The notes below the pieces were generated by a model, which saw only the letters and a list, made by a program, of their open reading frames with translations, had not been told where the DNA came from and did no database searches. A DNA stretch of 14,045 bases from an uncultured Marinosulfonomonas sp. Lineage in GTDB: Bacteria > Pseudomonadota > Alphaproteobacteria > Rhodobacterales > Rhodobacteraceae. Position numbers and translations under genes: made by a program. How positions within the stretch are numbered: the first letter of the stretch is position 1; every line of letters starts with the position of its first letter. Location: contig CAMZKY010000050.1 in the NCBI GenBank assembly GCA_947311455.1, positions 1-14,045 on the forward strand, in the 5' to 3' direction. This document shows positions 1 to 7,192 of the stretch, one piece after another.

Positions 1-678
1 CAGTGCACCTTCTTTGGCGATGGACAAAACGCCGCCTGTAATGTCGGAGTGGCCATTCAGGTATTTGGTGGCGGATTGAAAGGCAATATCCGCGCCAAGC
101 GCAAGCGTATCCAGCGTAACGGCGGGCGATACCGTGCAGTCTACGGCCAACAATGCACCCACAGCGTGGGCGGCATCAGCCGCGGCCTTGATGTCGATCA
201 CATCCCAAGACGGGTTTGTAGCGCTTTCGATCCAAACCAGTTTGGTATCGGGCTGGATGGCGCCTTCAAGGGCGTTTGGTTTGGTGGAGTCAAACTGGGT
301 GATTTTCAATCCGCGTTTGCGTTCAAGGCGGCGCACCCAGTCAAGCCCGCCGTGATACATAACCTCGGGCAACACGACGTGATCGCCATTGTCCAGCGTT
401 TCAAACAGCGCCCCAAAGGCGGCCATTCCTGCGGTAAACAGCAAGGACGCTGCACTGCCATCAAGGCTGGAGATGATCTTCTCGGCTTGGGATGTGGTCG
501 GATTGCCATAGCGGGCATAGGTATATCCGGCGCGCAGCTCGTAATCATCATTGCGGGCATAGGTTGACGAAAGCTGGATTTCCGGCACCACTGCGCCTGT
601 GCGCTCATCCATGGCGTGCATCGCCTGTGCGGCGCGGGTGGCTGGGGCAAGGTTTAGCTGTCTGGGTGGTTTGGACAT
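1..678 (-). CDS. Cys/Met metabolism PLP-dependent enzyme (trans-sulfuration family), C-terminus cut by window edge
   Basis: The 226 visible residues belong to the trans-sulfuration family (cystathionine beta-lyase, cystathionine gamma-synthase, O-succinylhomoserine sulfhydrylase), cytosolic PLP enzymes of methionine and cysteine metabolism. Visible landmarks are the phosphate-binding YARYGNPT at residues 54-61, GMAA at 84-87, Tyr108 as probable PLP-stacking residue, TNP at 154-156, the PLP-nitrogen Asp at 180, and SATKYLNGHSD at 202-212, where Lys205 should form the Schiff base. About 160-170 C-terminal residues should lie left of position 1. The start at 678 is supported by AGAAGG seven bases upstream. 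It sits 11 bp after the ygfZ stop on the same strand, so the two are probably cotranscribed. The family is secure; which reaction it catalyses cannot be decided from this half, so no symbol is given. Confidence 0.9.
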   Translation of the reverse strand, partial: MSKPPRQLNLAPATRAAQAMHAMDERTGAVVPEIQLSSTYARNDDYELRAGYTYARYGNPTTSQAEKIISSLDGSAASLLFTAGMAAFGALFETLDNGDHVVLPEVMYHGGLDWVRRLERKRGLKITQFDSTKPNALEGAIQPDTKLVWIESATNPSWDVIDIKAAADAAHAVGALLAVDCTVSPAVTLDTLALGADIAFQSATKYLNGHSDITGGVLSIAKEGAL

Positions 679-689
679 GATTTGGCCTT

Positions 690-1418
690 CTATAGGGTTA
701 GGGTGGCATCCCCTGCCTGCAACGTGCCGTCGGCGCGATCAAAACGCAAGTAGGCAATGGCCTTTCCGCCCGATTGGGTAAACAAAGTGCCCGCGGGTTT
801 GCCGTCTTTGCTGATCGAAGTGCCAACGGGGGCAGAGCCTGAAATCGCCACAATGCGCAGGCCTTTTTTCAGGGTGGTTTTGTGCTTCATGCGGGAGATG
901 ATTTCCTGCCCCACGTAACAGCCTTTGCGAAAATCCACACCGTTCAGGGCTTCAAACCCGGCTTCCAGAATATAGGTTTCATTCGGGATCAGCTCGATCC
1001 CTGTTTCGGGGATGCAACGGGCCACGCGGATTGCATCCCAATCAGTGCCGTCAGTGCCGGATTCGCGGCCATATAATCGCCAGCCCATATCGGGGTGGCG
1101 CGGATCAGCCAGCGCGCCTTCGGGGGCATTTCCCGTTCCGGTTTTCACCTGAATATCGGCGGGTTCTATCACGACATCGGCACGCAATTTATACATGGAA
1201 AGGCGGCCAAACAGATCGGCGGCGGTGATTTCAGGCGCGTCTAGAAACAGTGCATCATCTTGATTAAACAGGAAAAAATCGGTAAGAAATTTGCCCTGCG
1301 GGGTTAGTAATGCGGCGTATAGCAAACCATCGGCAAGCTTGCCCATATCATTGGTGATCAGCCCTTGCAGAAAGTCGGTTCTGTCGCTGCCTGTGATTTT
1401 GAAAATACTGCGTGTCAT
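690..1418 (-). CDS. ygfZ: Folate-binding protein YgfZ (GcvT-like)
   Basis: This 242-residue protein is a YgfZ-type tetrahydrofolate-dependent protein, a soluble relative of aminomethyltransferase GcvT that supports assembly or repair of certain Fe-S enzymes. The diagnostic motif KGCYVGQE is at residues 165-172, with the essential Cys at 167. The N-terminus shows the usual pattern: a short beta strand, then DFLQGLITND at 15-24, and LLTPQGKFLTDFF at 37-49. The length is shorter than the E. coli protein, as I would expect for alphaproteobacterial versions. An in-frame ATG lies upstream at 1472, but the start at 1418 is preferred because AAGGA lies seven bases before it and the longer N-terminus reads like leader sequence. 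It starts divergently from the glycosyltransferase gene 66 bp away, and the PLP-enzyme gene follows after 11 bp. One functional link within the window is plausible: SdaA is an Fe-S enzyme. That link is inference. Confidence 0.93.
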   Translation of the reverse strand: MTRSIFKITGSDRTDFLQGLITNDMGKLADGLLYAALLTPQGKFLTDFFLFNQDDALFLDAPEITAADLFGRLSMYKLRADVVIEPADIQVKTGTGNAPEGALADPRHPDMGWRLYGRESGTDGTDWDAIRVARCIPETGIELIPNETYILEAGFEALNGVDFRKGCYVGQEIISRMKHKTTLKKGLRIVAISGSAPVGTSISKDGKPAGTLFTQSGGKAIAYLRFDRADGTLQAGDATLTL

Positions 1419-1484
1419 ACTTATGTTCCTTTGCGCTAGACTATGACATATAGGGTTTTTATCCGTAGGCAAACAGAGGGCAAA

Positions 1485-2165
1485 ATGCGCGCACCGGTCA
1501 GCATCGTTATTCCAACCCTGAACAGCACTGAAATGCTGCCTAAGGTGTTGTTATCATTGATGGAAGGGTTGACTTCCGGCGTGGTGCGAGAACTGGTTTT
1601 TACCGATGGTGGTTCAACCGATCCTTTGCCGGAACTGGCAGCAGATGTGGGCGCGAACGTGGTTTCTGGAGCTGCAGGGCGCGGCGGACAACTGGCGCGC
1701 GGGGCGCGTGCAGGGCAGGGGGAGTGGCTGTTGTTTCTGCATTCCGATACCGAATTGTCGACGGGCTGGGCCGATGTGGTGATGGGCCATATCAACGGGC
1801 CGGATAAGGCGGGGTATTTCAGGTTAGCCTTTGATGTCAAAGGCTTTTTCCCAAGGTTCGTAGCCGGATGGGCCAATCTGAGATCCCGGATTTTCGGGCT
1901 GCCTTACGGGGATCAGGGCCTGTTGGTTTCACGCGGACTTTATGACAAAATCGGCGGGTTCAAGGATATGCCATTGATGGAAGACGTGAACATCGCCCGC
2001 CGCCTGAAAGGGCAACTGATCCTGCTGAACGCCACCGCCACGACCTCGGCAGCGCGCTACCAAAATTCCGGATGGTTGTACCGTGGCACCCGCAATCTGT
2101 GGTGCCTGATGCGGTATTTTGCGGGGGCGGATGTGGAGCGTTTGGCGCGGGAGTATCGGCGTTAA
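1485..2165 (+). CDS. Family 2 glycosyltransferase, TIGR04283 type
   Basis: This 226-residue protein has a single GT-A glycosyltransferase 2 domain. It starts with VSIVIPTLN at residues 5-13, then the nucleotide-binding DGGSTD at 41-46, GRGGQLARGA at 65-74, and FLHSDT at 84-89, whose acidic end is the DxD-like metal site. GLPYGDQGLLVSR at 138-150 and MEDVNIARRL at 165-174 complete the acceptor and catalytic region. This combination is typical of the TIGR04283 group, named as a partner of radical-SAM/selenodomain proteins and linked in some bacteria to arsenosugar synthesis. The real sugar and acceptor are unknown here. No membrane segment is evident. An in-frame ATG at 1443 exists, but 1485 is chosen because GAGGG stands just before it and the conserved fold begins immediately. 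It is divergent from ygfZ and convergent with sdaA, so probably monocistronic. The usual partner genes are not adjacent. Confidence 0.88.
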   Translation: MRAPVSIVIPTLNSTEMLPKVLLSLMEGLTSGVVRELVFTDGGSTDPLPELAADVGANVVSGAAGRGGQLARGARAGQGEWLLFLHSDTELSTGWADVVMGHINGPDKAGYFRLAFDVKGFFPRFVAGWANLRSRIFGLPYGDQGLLVSRGLYDKIGGFKDMPLMEDVNIARRLKGQLILLNATATTSAARYQNSGWLYRGTRNLWCLMRYFAGADVERLAREYRR

Positions 2166-2169
2166 AATG

Positions 2170-2190
2170 ATGTATGCACCGCGTATACAT
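2170..2190 (+). terminator. Weak hairpin after the glycosyltransferase gene
   Basis: ATGTATGC and GTATACAT can pair around a five-base ACCGC loop, with one G-U pair, five bases beyond the glycosyltransferase stop. The following bases contain no clean T-run, so this is at best a weak terminator, and it could be chance. Confidence 0.25.
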
Positions 2191-2321
2191 CCTGTGTGTA
2201 TTTGCGTATGGCAGGCTGATCTTGCTGTTAATTCAGCTTAACGCTCATGCAAAAATGATCTGGTCCTTGCCGCAGGGTGATGGTGCGCGAAACCGGCCCA
2301 GCCAACGCCTAGGTCTACGCC

Positions 2322-3701
2322 CTAACAATTCGGGATGTTTACCGCCAAGCCGCCAAGCGAGGTTTCTTTGTAGCGGTCGCTCATATCGGCACCGGTTTGG
2401 CGCATGGTTTCGATGCAGCTGTCCAGTGGCACCAGATGTTTGCCATCGCCGCGCAGGGCCAGTGAGGCCGCTGAAACGGCCTTGATTGCGCCTAGGCCGT
2501 TGCGCTCGATACAGGGCACTTGCACCAGTCCTTTGACCGGATCGCAGGTCATGCCCAGATGATGTTCCAGCGCGATTTCAGCAGCGTTTTCAACCTGTTG
2601 CGGGGTGCCGCCCATTACTGCGCACAGGCCCGCCGCCGCCATGGCCGAGGCCGAACCGATTTCGGCCTGACAGCCGCATTCCGCCCCCGAAATTGATGCG
2701 TTATGTTTGACCAGCCCGCCAATTGCCGCGGCGGTTAACAGGTAATCCGGTATGCCTGATGGTGTGGCCGTGGGCACGTGATCCAGCCAATAGCGCAGCA
2801 CAGCCGGTACAACCCCCGCCGCACCGTTGGTGGGGGCGGTGACAACTTGGCCACCGGCGGCGTTTTCCTCGTTCACCGCCATCGCATAGACGCACATCCA
2901 ATCGTTGATGATATGGGGGGCGGTTAGGTTCATGCCCTGCTCGTGGATAAGCGCCTGATGGATGTCGGGCGCGCGGCGGCGCACGTTCAGGCCACCGGGC
3001 AAGGTGCCATCGGTGGCAAGCCCGCGTTCGATACACTCATTCATCACTTGCCAGATGCGGGTAATGTCGGCGTCAAACAGATCCTGGCGCATATAGGCCA
3101 ACTCATTTGCGCGTTTCATCTGGGCGATGGATTTGCCGCTTTTCTTTGCCATATCCAGCATCATTGCTGCGGTTTCAAACGGGTAGGGGCGGATTTTTGC
3201 GTCCCGGGCGTCAAGCGTGGCTTCTTGTTTCTGTTCGTCTTCTGTCACAACAAAGCCGCCGCCGATTGAATAATAGGTTTCCTGCAGCACCACATCGCCT
3301 TGGGCATCGGTGGCCATCAGAATCATGCCGTTGGCATGGCCTTTCAGTGGTGTGCCGTAATCAAAAATCAGGTCGGTTTTCGGGTTGAATTTCAGCGGTT
3401 GCAGCCCGTGTGGCTGAACGGATTTGGTGCGGTGAATTTCTGTAAGGGCGGTTTGGGCGTCGGTGGCGTTGTAGGTGTCGGGCAGGAACCCCGCCAGCCC
3501 AAGGATTGTGGCGCGATCCGTGGCGTGGCCAACGCCGGTGAATGCCAGTGATCCATGCAGTGAAGCGCGTAGGCCGTGGGCCTGAAACGGTGAGGTGCGC
3601 AGCAGCTCCAGAAAACGGCCAGCCGCTACCATTGGCCCCATGGTATGGGACGATGACGGCCCGACGCCGACTTTGAACATGTCAAACACGCTGAGGAACA
3701 T
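2322..3701 (-). CDS. sdaA: L-serine ammonia-lyase (L-serine dehydratase), single-chain [4Fe-4S] type
   Basis: The 459-residue product converts L-serine to pyruvate and ammonia with a [4Fe-4S] cluster that acts as Lewis acid; it is cytosolic. The N-terminal beta domain contains the family motif VGVGPSSSHTMGPM at residues 11-24. The C-terminal alpha domain carries TAPTNGAAGVVPA at 288-300, SGAECGCQAEIGSASAMAAAGL at 338-359, and MTCDPVKGLVQVPCIERNG at 384-402. By alignment from memory with the Legionella enzyme (Cys343, 385, 396, 458), the cluster ligands are Cys344, Cys386 and Cys397. The very last residue, Cys459, would be the C-terminal 'tail' cysteine that occupies the active site of the resting enzyme. 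Length matches the single-chain type. The ORF could open at 3761, but 3701 fits better: AAGGAAA precedes it and the conserved MFLSVFDMFKVG begins there. It is divergent from rpiA, and two inverted repeats sit in its leader. Confidence 0.95.
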   Translation of the reverse strand: MFLSVFDMFKVGVGPSSSHTMGPMVAAGRFLELLRTSPFQAHGLRASLHGSLAFTGVGHATDRATILGLAGFLPDTYNATDAQTALTEIHRTKSVQPHGLQPLKFNPKTDLIFDYGTPLKGHANGMILMATDAQGDVVLQETYYSIGGGFVVTEDEQKQEATLDARDAKIRPYPFETAAMMLDMAKKSGKSIAQMKRANELAYMRQDLFDADITRIWQVMNECIERGLATDGTLPGGLNVRRRAPDIHQALIHEQGMNLTAPHIINDWMCVYAMAVNEENAAGGQVVTAPTNGAAGVVPAVLRYWLDHVPTATPSGIPDYLLTAAAIGGLVKHNASISGAECGCQAEIGSASAMAAAGLCAVMGGTPQQVENAAEIALEHHLGMTCDPVKGLVQVPCIERNGLGAIKAVSAASLALRGDGKHLVPLDSCIETMRQTGADMSDRYKETSLGGLAVNIPNC

Positions 3702-3733
3702 TGCGGTTTCCTTGGAACTATTCGCTTTGGTGA

Positions 3734-3751
3734 CAGAACAGTTTTGTTCTG
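3734..3751. promoter_or_regulatory. 18-bp inverted repeat upstream of sdaA
   Basis: CAGAACA and TGTTCTG are perfect 7-base arms around GTTT. The repeat is 33-50 bases upstream of the sdaA start in the sdaA-rpiA divergent region. The position suits a repressor or activator operator, or a leader hairpin for sdaA. The binding factor is unknown; the spacing differs from known LexA boxes. Confidence 0.4.
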
Positions 3752-3764
3752 GCTTACGCAAGCC
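3751..3764. promoter_or_regulatory. Second inverted repeat abutting the sdaA operator-like repeat
   Basis: GGCTT and AAGCC pair around ACGC. It shares its first base with the end of the neighbouring 18-bp inverted repeat, so the two form adjacent potential hairpins in the sdaA leader. A five-base arm is short and could arise by chance. Confidence 0.25.
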
Positions 3765-3851
3765 TAAAAGCGACGGATGAACGGGGGGATGCGAAATTGG
3801 CGGCGTGGCCTTTTTGCCAGCGGGGCGCGATATGCTGCGGGAAGGGCATTT

Positions 3852-3874
3852 CCCCTCTCGTCGCGGGCGAGGGG
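3852..3874 (+). other. Possible hairpin in the rpiA leader
   Basis: CCCCTC (3852-3857) and GAGGGG (3869-3874) can pair across an 11-base GC-rich loop, 41 bases before the rpiA start. It may be a leader structure. There is no T-run, and no recognisable riboswitch architecture was seen. Confidence 0.25.
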
Positions 3875-3914
3875 ATCGCCTATAAACGGCGCAACAAACA
3901 GGGAGTCGGGGAAA

Positions 3915-4703
3915 ATGACCGGAGATTTATCACCAATCGACAAGGCAAAATTTGTTGCTGCTAAACGCGCAGTTGAATTTGTTGAGGATGGAATGCGCGT
4001 CGGGCTGGGCACCGGATCAACCGCGGCGTGGATGGTGCGCTGTTTGGGTGAATTGGTGCAACGCGACGGTTTGAATATTATCGGGGTTCCAACCTCGGTG
4101 CGCACAGCCGATCTGGCGCGTCAGGTTGGGATCAAGGTTACGTCATTGGACGAGGCAAAATGGCTTGATCTAACCATTGACGGGGCGGATGAATATGACG
4201 CCAACCTGAACCTGATCAAAGGCGGTGGCGGCGCGTTGCTGCAAGAAAAAATCGTAGCCACGGCCAGTGATATGATGGTGGTGATCACTGATGCTTCCAA
4301 GCAGGTGGATACGTTAGGCGCGTTTCCCTTGCCGGTTGAGGTGATCCCGTTTGGCTGGCAAACCAGCAAAGCCCTGATCGAGGAAATTCTGGTCAGCATG
4401 GATGTGATGGGGCGCACCGCCACCTTACGGATGAACGGGGACGCGCCGTATTTTACTGACGAAGGCAATCATATCATTGATTTGCATCTAAACCGCATCG
4501 GGGATGCGCGCCAGCTGGGCATGGTTTTAAATCAGGTGCCGGGCGTGGTTGAAAACGGGTTGTTCATTGATATTTGCGATGTCGTTGTGATCGGGTTTGG
4601 CGATGGAAGGCTTGAAGTGCGCAACATTAATGAAGGCACGGTGGTGGAAGACAAGCTGGATTTTGTTGAAACCGAAAATCTATTTGCGGATATGGATGAT
4701 TGA
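3915..4703 (+). CDS. rpiA: Ribose-5-phosphate isomerase A
   Basis: The 262-residue cytosolic enzyme interconverts ribose 5-phosphate and ribulose 5-phosphate in the non-oxidative pentose phosphate pathway. Type A landmarks are complete: VGLGTGSTAAWMV at residues 29-41 (phosphate-binding loop), LTIDGADEYD at 86-95 with the catalytic Asp and Glu region, and IKGGGGALLQEKIV at 101-114 with the catalytic Glu and Lys. Downstream are VEVIPFGW at 141-148 and a beta-rich C-terminal part. Start 3915 is chosen over the in-frame ATG at 3777 because GGGGAAA directly precedes it and the upstream 46 residues have no family character. The stop codon overlaps a terminator-like hairpin. The next gene, a chemoreceptor, runs toward it on the other strand, so rpiA probably ends its own transcript. 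Confidence 0.96.
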   Translation: MTGDLSPIDKAKFVAAKRAVEFVEDGMRVGLGTGSTAAWMVRCLGELVQRDGLNIIGVPTSVRTADLARQVGIKVTSLDEAKWLDLTIDGADEYDANLNLIKGGGGALLQEKIVATASDMMVVITDASKQVDTLGAFPLPVEVIPFGWQTSKALIEEILVSMDVMGRTATLRMNGDAPYFTDEGNHIIDLHLNRIGDARQLGMVLNQVPGVVENGLFIDICDVVVIGFGDGRLEVRNINEGTVVEDKLDFVETENLFADMDD

Positions 4704-4723
4704 TCGGGGCAATGCCCCGATTT
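4703..4723 (+). terminator. Hairpin overlapping the rpiA stop codon, probable terminator
   Basis: ATCGGGGC and GCCCCGAT form a perfect 8-bp GC-rich stem with an AAT loop. The last base of the rpiA stop codon is its first base. Only three T bases follow, so termination may be partial. It lies in the convergent gap before the chemoreceptor's stop at 4787 and could serve both directions. Confidence 0.55.
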
Positions 4724-4786
4724 CCAGAACAGCATCCTGTTTTTCCGTGTTACGCCGTGCCGGAATTGATCCGGTGCAGATGTTTG

Positions 4787-7192
4787 TTATGCAACCTGTT
4801 GGTTGGTGCCGTCTTCCGCCTGCGCGGTATTTGACGTTGTAAACTGGGCAACCGTTTCAGAAAGATGCTCGGCATCCTGGCTTAAGCTGACGGTTGAGGC
4901 GGTGGTTTCCTCAAACATGGCAACGTTTTGCTGGGTTACTTTATCCAGTTTTGAAATGGAGGCGTTCACATCGGACAACCCGTTTACTTGCTTGTTTACC
5001 GATTGCGACACTTCGCTGATATGGGTTGAAATGGTAGATACAGACGTTGCAATCTGTTGTAAAGATTGCCCGGCACGGCCCACCAATGTCACGCCGCGCT
5101 TTACTTCTTTTCCGCTTTTTGAGATGAGATTGCTGATTTCCTTGGCAGCATCCGATGAGCGCTGCGCAAGAGCGCGCACTTCGGAGGCGACAACGGCAAA
5201 TCCGCGCCCTGCATCACCGGCGCGGGCTGCTTCAACACCGGCATTCAGTGCCAAAAGATTGGTTTGGAATGCGATGTCGTCAATCACGCCAATGATTTTC
5301 GAAATCTCGGTCGACGATTTTTCGATCCCTTCCATCGCTTGGGTTGCTTCTTGCATGACTTCGCCGCTTTCGTCGGCGTGTTTACGCGCCAATCCCACCA
5401 CCTGATCTGCGGCTTGTGCATCTTTGGCCACTGTTTTCACCGAGTCTCTGATTTGTTCAAGGGTGGTTGCGGTTTTGGTTAAGGCGTTTGCCTGGTCGGT
5501 TGTGCGTTGGGAAAGCTGCTGAGATGCTTTCGAGATTGAATAGGTTTCCGAGGAAATACTTTGCGCGCTGCCCGAAACCTGATCGATCGCATCCGACAAC
5601 ATGGAAAGGGCGCTGTTTAAATCGGTTTGCAATGTTGAAAATGCACCAAGGAAATCGCCTTCCATACGTTCTTTCAGATTGCTTTGAGCAAGATAGGAAA
5701 CGATGCGGCTAATTTCGCTCACACCGGAATCGACGCTTTCAACCAGCTGATTAACCGATTGTTTGAAACTGTCGAGTTCCGGATCATCATACCGGTCTTC
5801 TAGCCGGTTGGAAAAGTCGCCGCGCGCTGCAGCCTCAACCACAATGCGCATTTTCTTTTGAAACGCATCGCCCTGCACACGCCGCATTTCCGCATCCAGG
5901 GCCGCTTCTTTTTGTGCCGCGACCATTTCTTTTTGCTTTTCCAATAGTACGGTTTGATGCGCTGCCATTTCGTTTTGTTCCGCCAGAATTTTTTCTTGTT
6001 GTGCCGCCATCTGTGCATTGCGCTCCAGATTTGCGCGGAATACTTCGGATGCACGGGCGATGGCGCCAATTTCATTATCGCTGACCAGATCGGACAAATC
6101 GATATTCGTATCCCCCGTGGCCAGCTTATCCAACTCGACCGAGATTTTACGGGCGGGTCTGGCCACACCAACAACCATTGTGACAAAAACTGCCGCAGCA
6201 ATGCATGTTGCAATGCTAATGGTTAATCCGGTCATCGCAAGTATGACCTTTCGGGTGATGGCGATTTTCTGGTTTGCCAGGTTTTTTGCCTCGGTTGTTT
6301 CGCGTGCGATCGCGCGTTCCAGAATGTCCATCCCTTGCAGTGCGGGGCTGTCATCTATTTTGACCAGTGCGTCGATTTCTCGTGCGCTTAACCCTTTGCC
6401 GATTTGTTCTTGAATGATATCCAGGCCAGCGGCATAGGCATGTATGACGTCTTGGATGTCTTTGATTGCAGCACGTTCGTTTTCGGAAATGCCATGTTTT
6501 GTGAAGGCGTCAATGGCGTTTTGTGCATCAAGCATCGCTGCCTCTATCTTGGCGACGCGCGGCGCGTCTTGCCGTAATACATAGTTTTTAAACTGATGGA
6601 TCATACCACCATATCCAAGGGCATGACGTAGTTTGCCAATATTATATCGTTTGCTGTTGTTGCCCGTTGCATCTCCTTGAATTTCGGCAAACAGGTTTGC
6701 CAGTCCCTCCAAAGCTGGGGAATCGTCAATTTTTACGCGCGCATCGATATCTTCGGGTGTAAGACCCGTTCGTATTAAAGAGGCCGTGGTTTCGGTATTC
6801 TGCATGTAGGCATGAACGACAGTGCGAATTTTCTTAATCGCATCAAGGGACGCGTCGGTTTTGGACAGGTTTTCCAAACGGCGCAAGGCAAATAGGGCAA
6901 CTGCCGTTCGGCTATGGACGTCCTTTAGGCGGGCAACATCGGTTTGGATTACCATGCTTTTAAATTGATGAATCATCCCCCCGTATCCTAGCGAATTCAC
7001 CACGGCAGACAGGGCAAGGGAACGTGGCGCATTGCTTTCCTGATAATCATGCCAGGATGTTTCCGCCTGATCAAAAGTATTAAATGAATACATACTGGCC
7101 GCCAGAAATATCCCGCCCGATACTATCATCAAACCGATGATAGATTGGGAAAGGAATTTGATTGAATAATCGCGAAGAGGTTTAAATGGCAT
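4787..7192 (-). CDS. Methyl-accepting chemotaxis protein with duplicated periplasmic sensor unit
   Basis: This 801-residue chemoreceptor should pass periplasmic signals to CheW/CheA. Order: TM1 at about 14-34; periplasmic region 35-313; TM2 at about 314-342; HAMP at 339-392; a Gln/Glu/Ala-rich helix at 390-445; a second HAMP-like segment at 446-540; and the signalling hairpin from 545 to 780. The conserved tip is IDDIAFQTNLLALNAGVEAARAG at 637-659 with GRGFAVVASEVRALAQRS at 662-679. The periplasmic part holds two copies of one unit (68-163 and 192-287), each with LGYGGMIHQFK, HAY and VKIDDSPAL. It does not match PAS, Cache, TarH, PilJ or HBM patterns I know. The end, QQVA, lacks a CheR-tethering pentapeptide such as NWETF. 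The ribosome site at 7192 is weak, but the start suits TM1. The ligand is unknown. It is convergent with rpiA, divergent from gor, and has no che genes nearby. Confidence 0.95.
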   Translation of the reverse strand: MPFKPLRDYSIKFLSQSIIGLMIVSGGIFLAASMYSFNTFDQAETSWHDYQESNAPRSLALSAVVNSLGYGGMIHQFKSMVIQTDVARLKDVHSRTAVALFALRRLENLSKTDASLDAIKKIRTVVHAYMQNTETTASLIRTGLTPEDIDARVKIDDSPALEGLANLFAEIQGDATGNNSKRYNIGKLRHALGYGGMIHQFKNYVLRQDAPRVAKIEAAMLDAQNAIDAFTKHGISENERAAIKDIQDVIHAYAAGLDIIQEQIGKGLSAREIDALVKIDDSPALQGMDILERAIARETTEAKNLANQKIAITRKVILAMTGLTISIATCIAAAVFVTMVVGVARPARKISVELDKLATGDTNIDLSDLVSDNEIGAIARASEVFRANLERNAQMAAQQEKILAEQNEMAAHQTVLLEKQKEMVAAQKEAALDAEMRRVQGDAFQKKMRIVVEAAARGDFSNRLEDRYDDPELDSFKQSVNQLVESVDSGVSEISRIVSYLAQSNLKERMEGDFLGAFSTLQTDLNSALSMLSDAIDQVSGSAQSISSETYSISKASQQLSQRTTDQANALTKTATTLEQIRDSVKTVAKDAQAADQVVGLARKHADESGEVMQEATQAMEGIEKSSTEISKIIGVIDDIAFQTNLLALNAGVEAARAGDAGRGFAVVASEVRALAQRSSDAAKEISNLISKSGKEVKRGVTLVGRAGQSLQQIATSVSTISTHISEVSQSVNKQVNGLSDVNASISKLDKVTQQNVAMFEETTASTVSLSQDAEHLSETVAQFTTSNTAQAEDGTNQQVA
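6332..6991 (-). repeat. Two tandem sensor-unit coding repeats within the chemoreceptor gene
   Basis: Copy A covers 6704-6991 (residues 68-163) and copy B covers 6332-6619 (residues 192-287), separated by 28 residues. Hand alignment at a fixed 124-residue offset needs no gaps and gives about 40 identities in 96 positions. The identities cluster in three blocks: LGYGGMIHQFK, a central I-x-x-V-[VI]-HAY, and IDA-x-VKIDDSPAL-x-G. At DNA level the copies differ mostly at third codon positions inside these blocks, so the duplication is old. Confidence 0.85.

Noticed and set aside
49..567. A 172-codon plus-strand frame with Gly-rich translation
   Set aside because: It is antisense to the trans-sulfuration enzyme, whose PLP motifs are clear on the minus strand.
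3734..3751. Possible LexA (SOS) box
   Set aside because: GAAC-N6-GTTC does not match the alphaproteobacterial GTTC-N7-GTTC direct repeat, the enterobacterial CTG-N10-CAG, or the N4 spacing of Gram-positive boxes.
4758..4778. Hairpin after the chemoreceptor stop, considered as its terminator
   Set aside because: The stem is short with a bulge, and in the chemoreceptor's direction it is not followed by a T-run. The stronger hairpin at 4703-4723 may serve instead.
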